A stretch of 12,872 nucleotides of DNA from DAONDZ01 sp964517555 (GTDB taxonomy: Bacteria > Patescibacteriota > Patescibacteriia > Patescibacteriales > UBA12465), in NCBI GenBank assembly GCA_964517555.1, contig CAZFEF010000020.1, positions 1-12,872 on the forward strand, in the 5' to 3' direction. The position numbers were made by a program, and so were the translations under genes. The notes under the pieces were generated by a model. That model did not search any database. It saw nothing but the letters and a program-made list of their open reading frames with translations, and had not been told where the DNA came from. Positions 12,828 through 12,872 of this stretch are shown here, in pieces. The stretch's first letter is position 1. Each line of letters begins with the position of its first letter.

Positions 12828-12872
12828 CTAATCAATAGCTTGGAAACACTGGGCTGGGGTTTTGAGTCCCAG
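12828..12872 (-). CDS. possible C-terminus of an IS30-type transposase (partial)
   Basis: From the right edge one minus frame is open for 14 codons to a TAG and reads LGLKTPAQCFQAID. It resembles the C-terminal signature of IS30-family transposases (RPRKxLGxKTPxEVF). The catalytic domain would lie outside the window. If correct, the right end of the element should fall between 12756 and 12827, close to the hisS promoter, but I cannot identify a terminal inverted repeat. Fourteen codons is little evidence, and another minus frame is open for 32 codons, though with a less protein-like sequence. A 7-bp hairpin (12849-12855 with 12865-12872, one bulge) also lies here. Confidence 0.35.
   Translation of the reverse strand: MGLKTPAQCFQAID

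Noticed and set aside
12849..12872. tRNA T-arm-like stem-loop at the right edge
   Set aside because: The loop does not fit TTCRANN (one base too many, no central C), and no acceptor or anticodon arms are visible.

Overview
The window looks like a chromosome segment from a Candidate Phyla Radiation (Patescibacteria) bacterium. The case rests on several traits: short, tightly packed genes with intergenic gaps of a few bases; a very short TsaB; a small EF-Ts; a membrane-anchored GerMN protein with the WxC...WVKHGxPS segment that I associate with CPR proteins; and lineage-type unknown proteins. Base composition is moderately AT-rich. UGA is used as a stop, which argues against the Gracilibacteria/Absconditabacteria code. 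The assignment is inference from gene content; there is no rRNA or tRNA in the window.

Layout, left to right. The first 51 bases may hold the tail of a plus-strand gene. A minus-strand ribosomal unit follows: rpsB, then tsf, then a RicT/PSP1 protein, driven by a good promoter (2553-2581) and a structured rpsB leader that can hide the Shine-Dalgarno site. Upstream lies a second minus-strand unit, read in the order PD-(D/E)XK nuclease, AlkD-like glycosylase, 332-aa unknown, cysS, dus, tsaB. Its gaps are 1-5 bases, plus one 53-base overlap. A beta-CASP metallo-beta-lactamase RNase gene (minus) ends at a strong terminator just before this unit. That RNase gene and rnhB (plus) diverge from a 49-base gap that carries two extended -10 promoters. 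Each sits 8 bases from its start codon, so both mRNAs should be leaderless.

The 329-base stretch 9865-10193 has no credible ORF. On the minus strand it has a near-consensus promoter (TTGACG, 17 bp, TATAAT), a set of nested helices including a 13-bp stem, and a strong intrinsic terminator whose U-tract lies in the last codons of rnhB. I read this as a stand-alone structured non-coding RNA of about 295 nt that I cannot assign to a known class. It is the main novelty candidate. Beyond it is a divergent nucleoside-diphosphate-kinase-like protein that appears to have lost the catalytic His and Lys. Then come a hairpin terminator, a GerMN-domain membrane protein and hisS with its own promoter. The last 45 bases may be the 3' end of an IS30-type transposase gene.

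Functionally the segment is mostly translation (S2, EF-Ts, CysRS, HisRS, Dus, TsaB) and RNA/DNA processing or repair (beta-CASP RNase, RNase HII, AlkD, RecB-type nuclease). Only two genes have clear Shine-Dalgarno sites; the others seem to start by coupling or without a leader.
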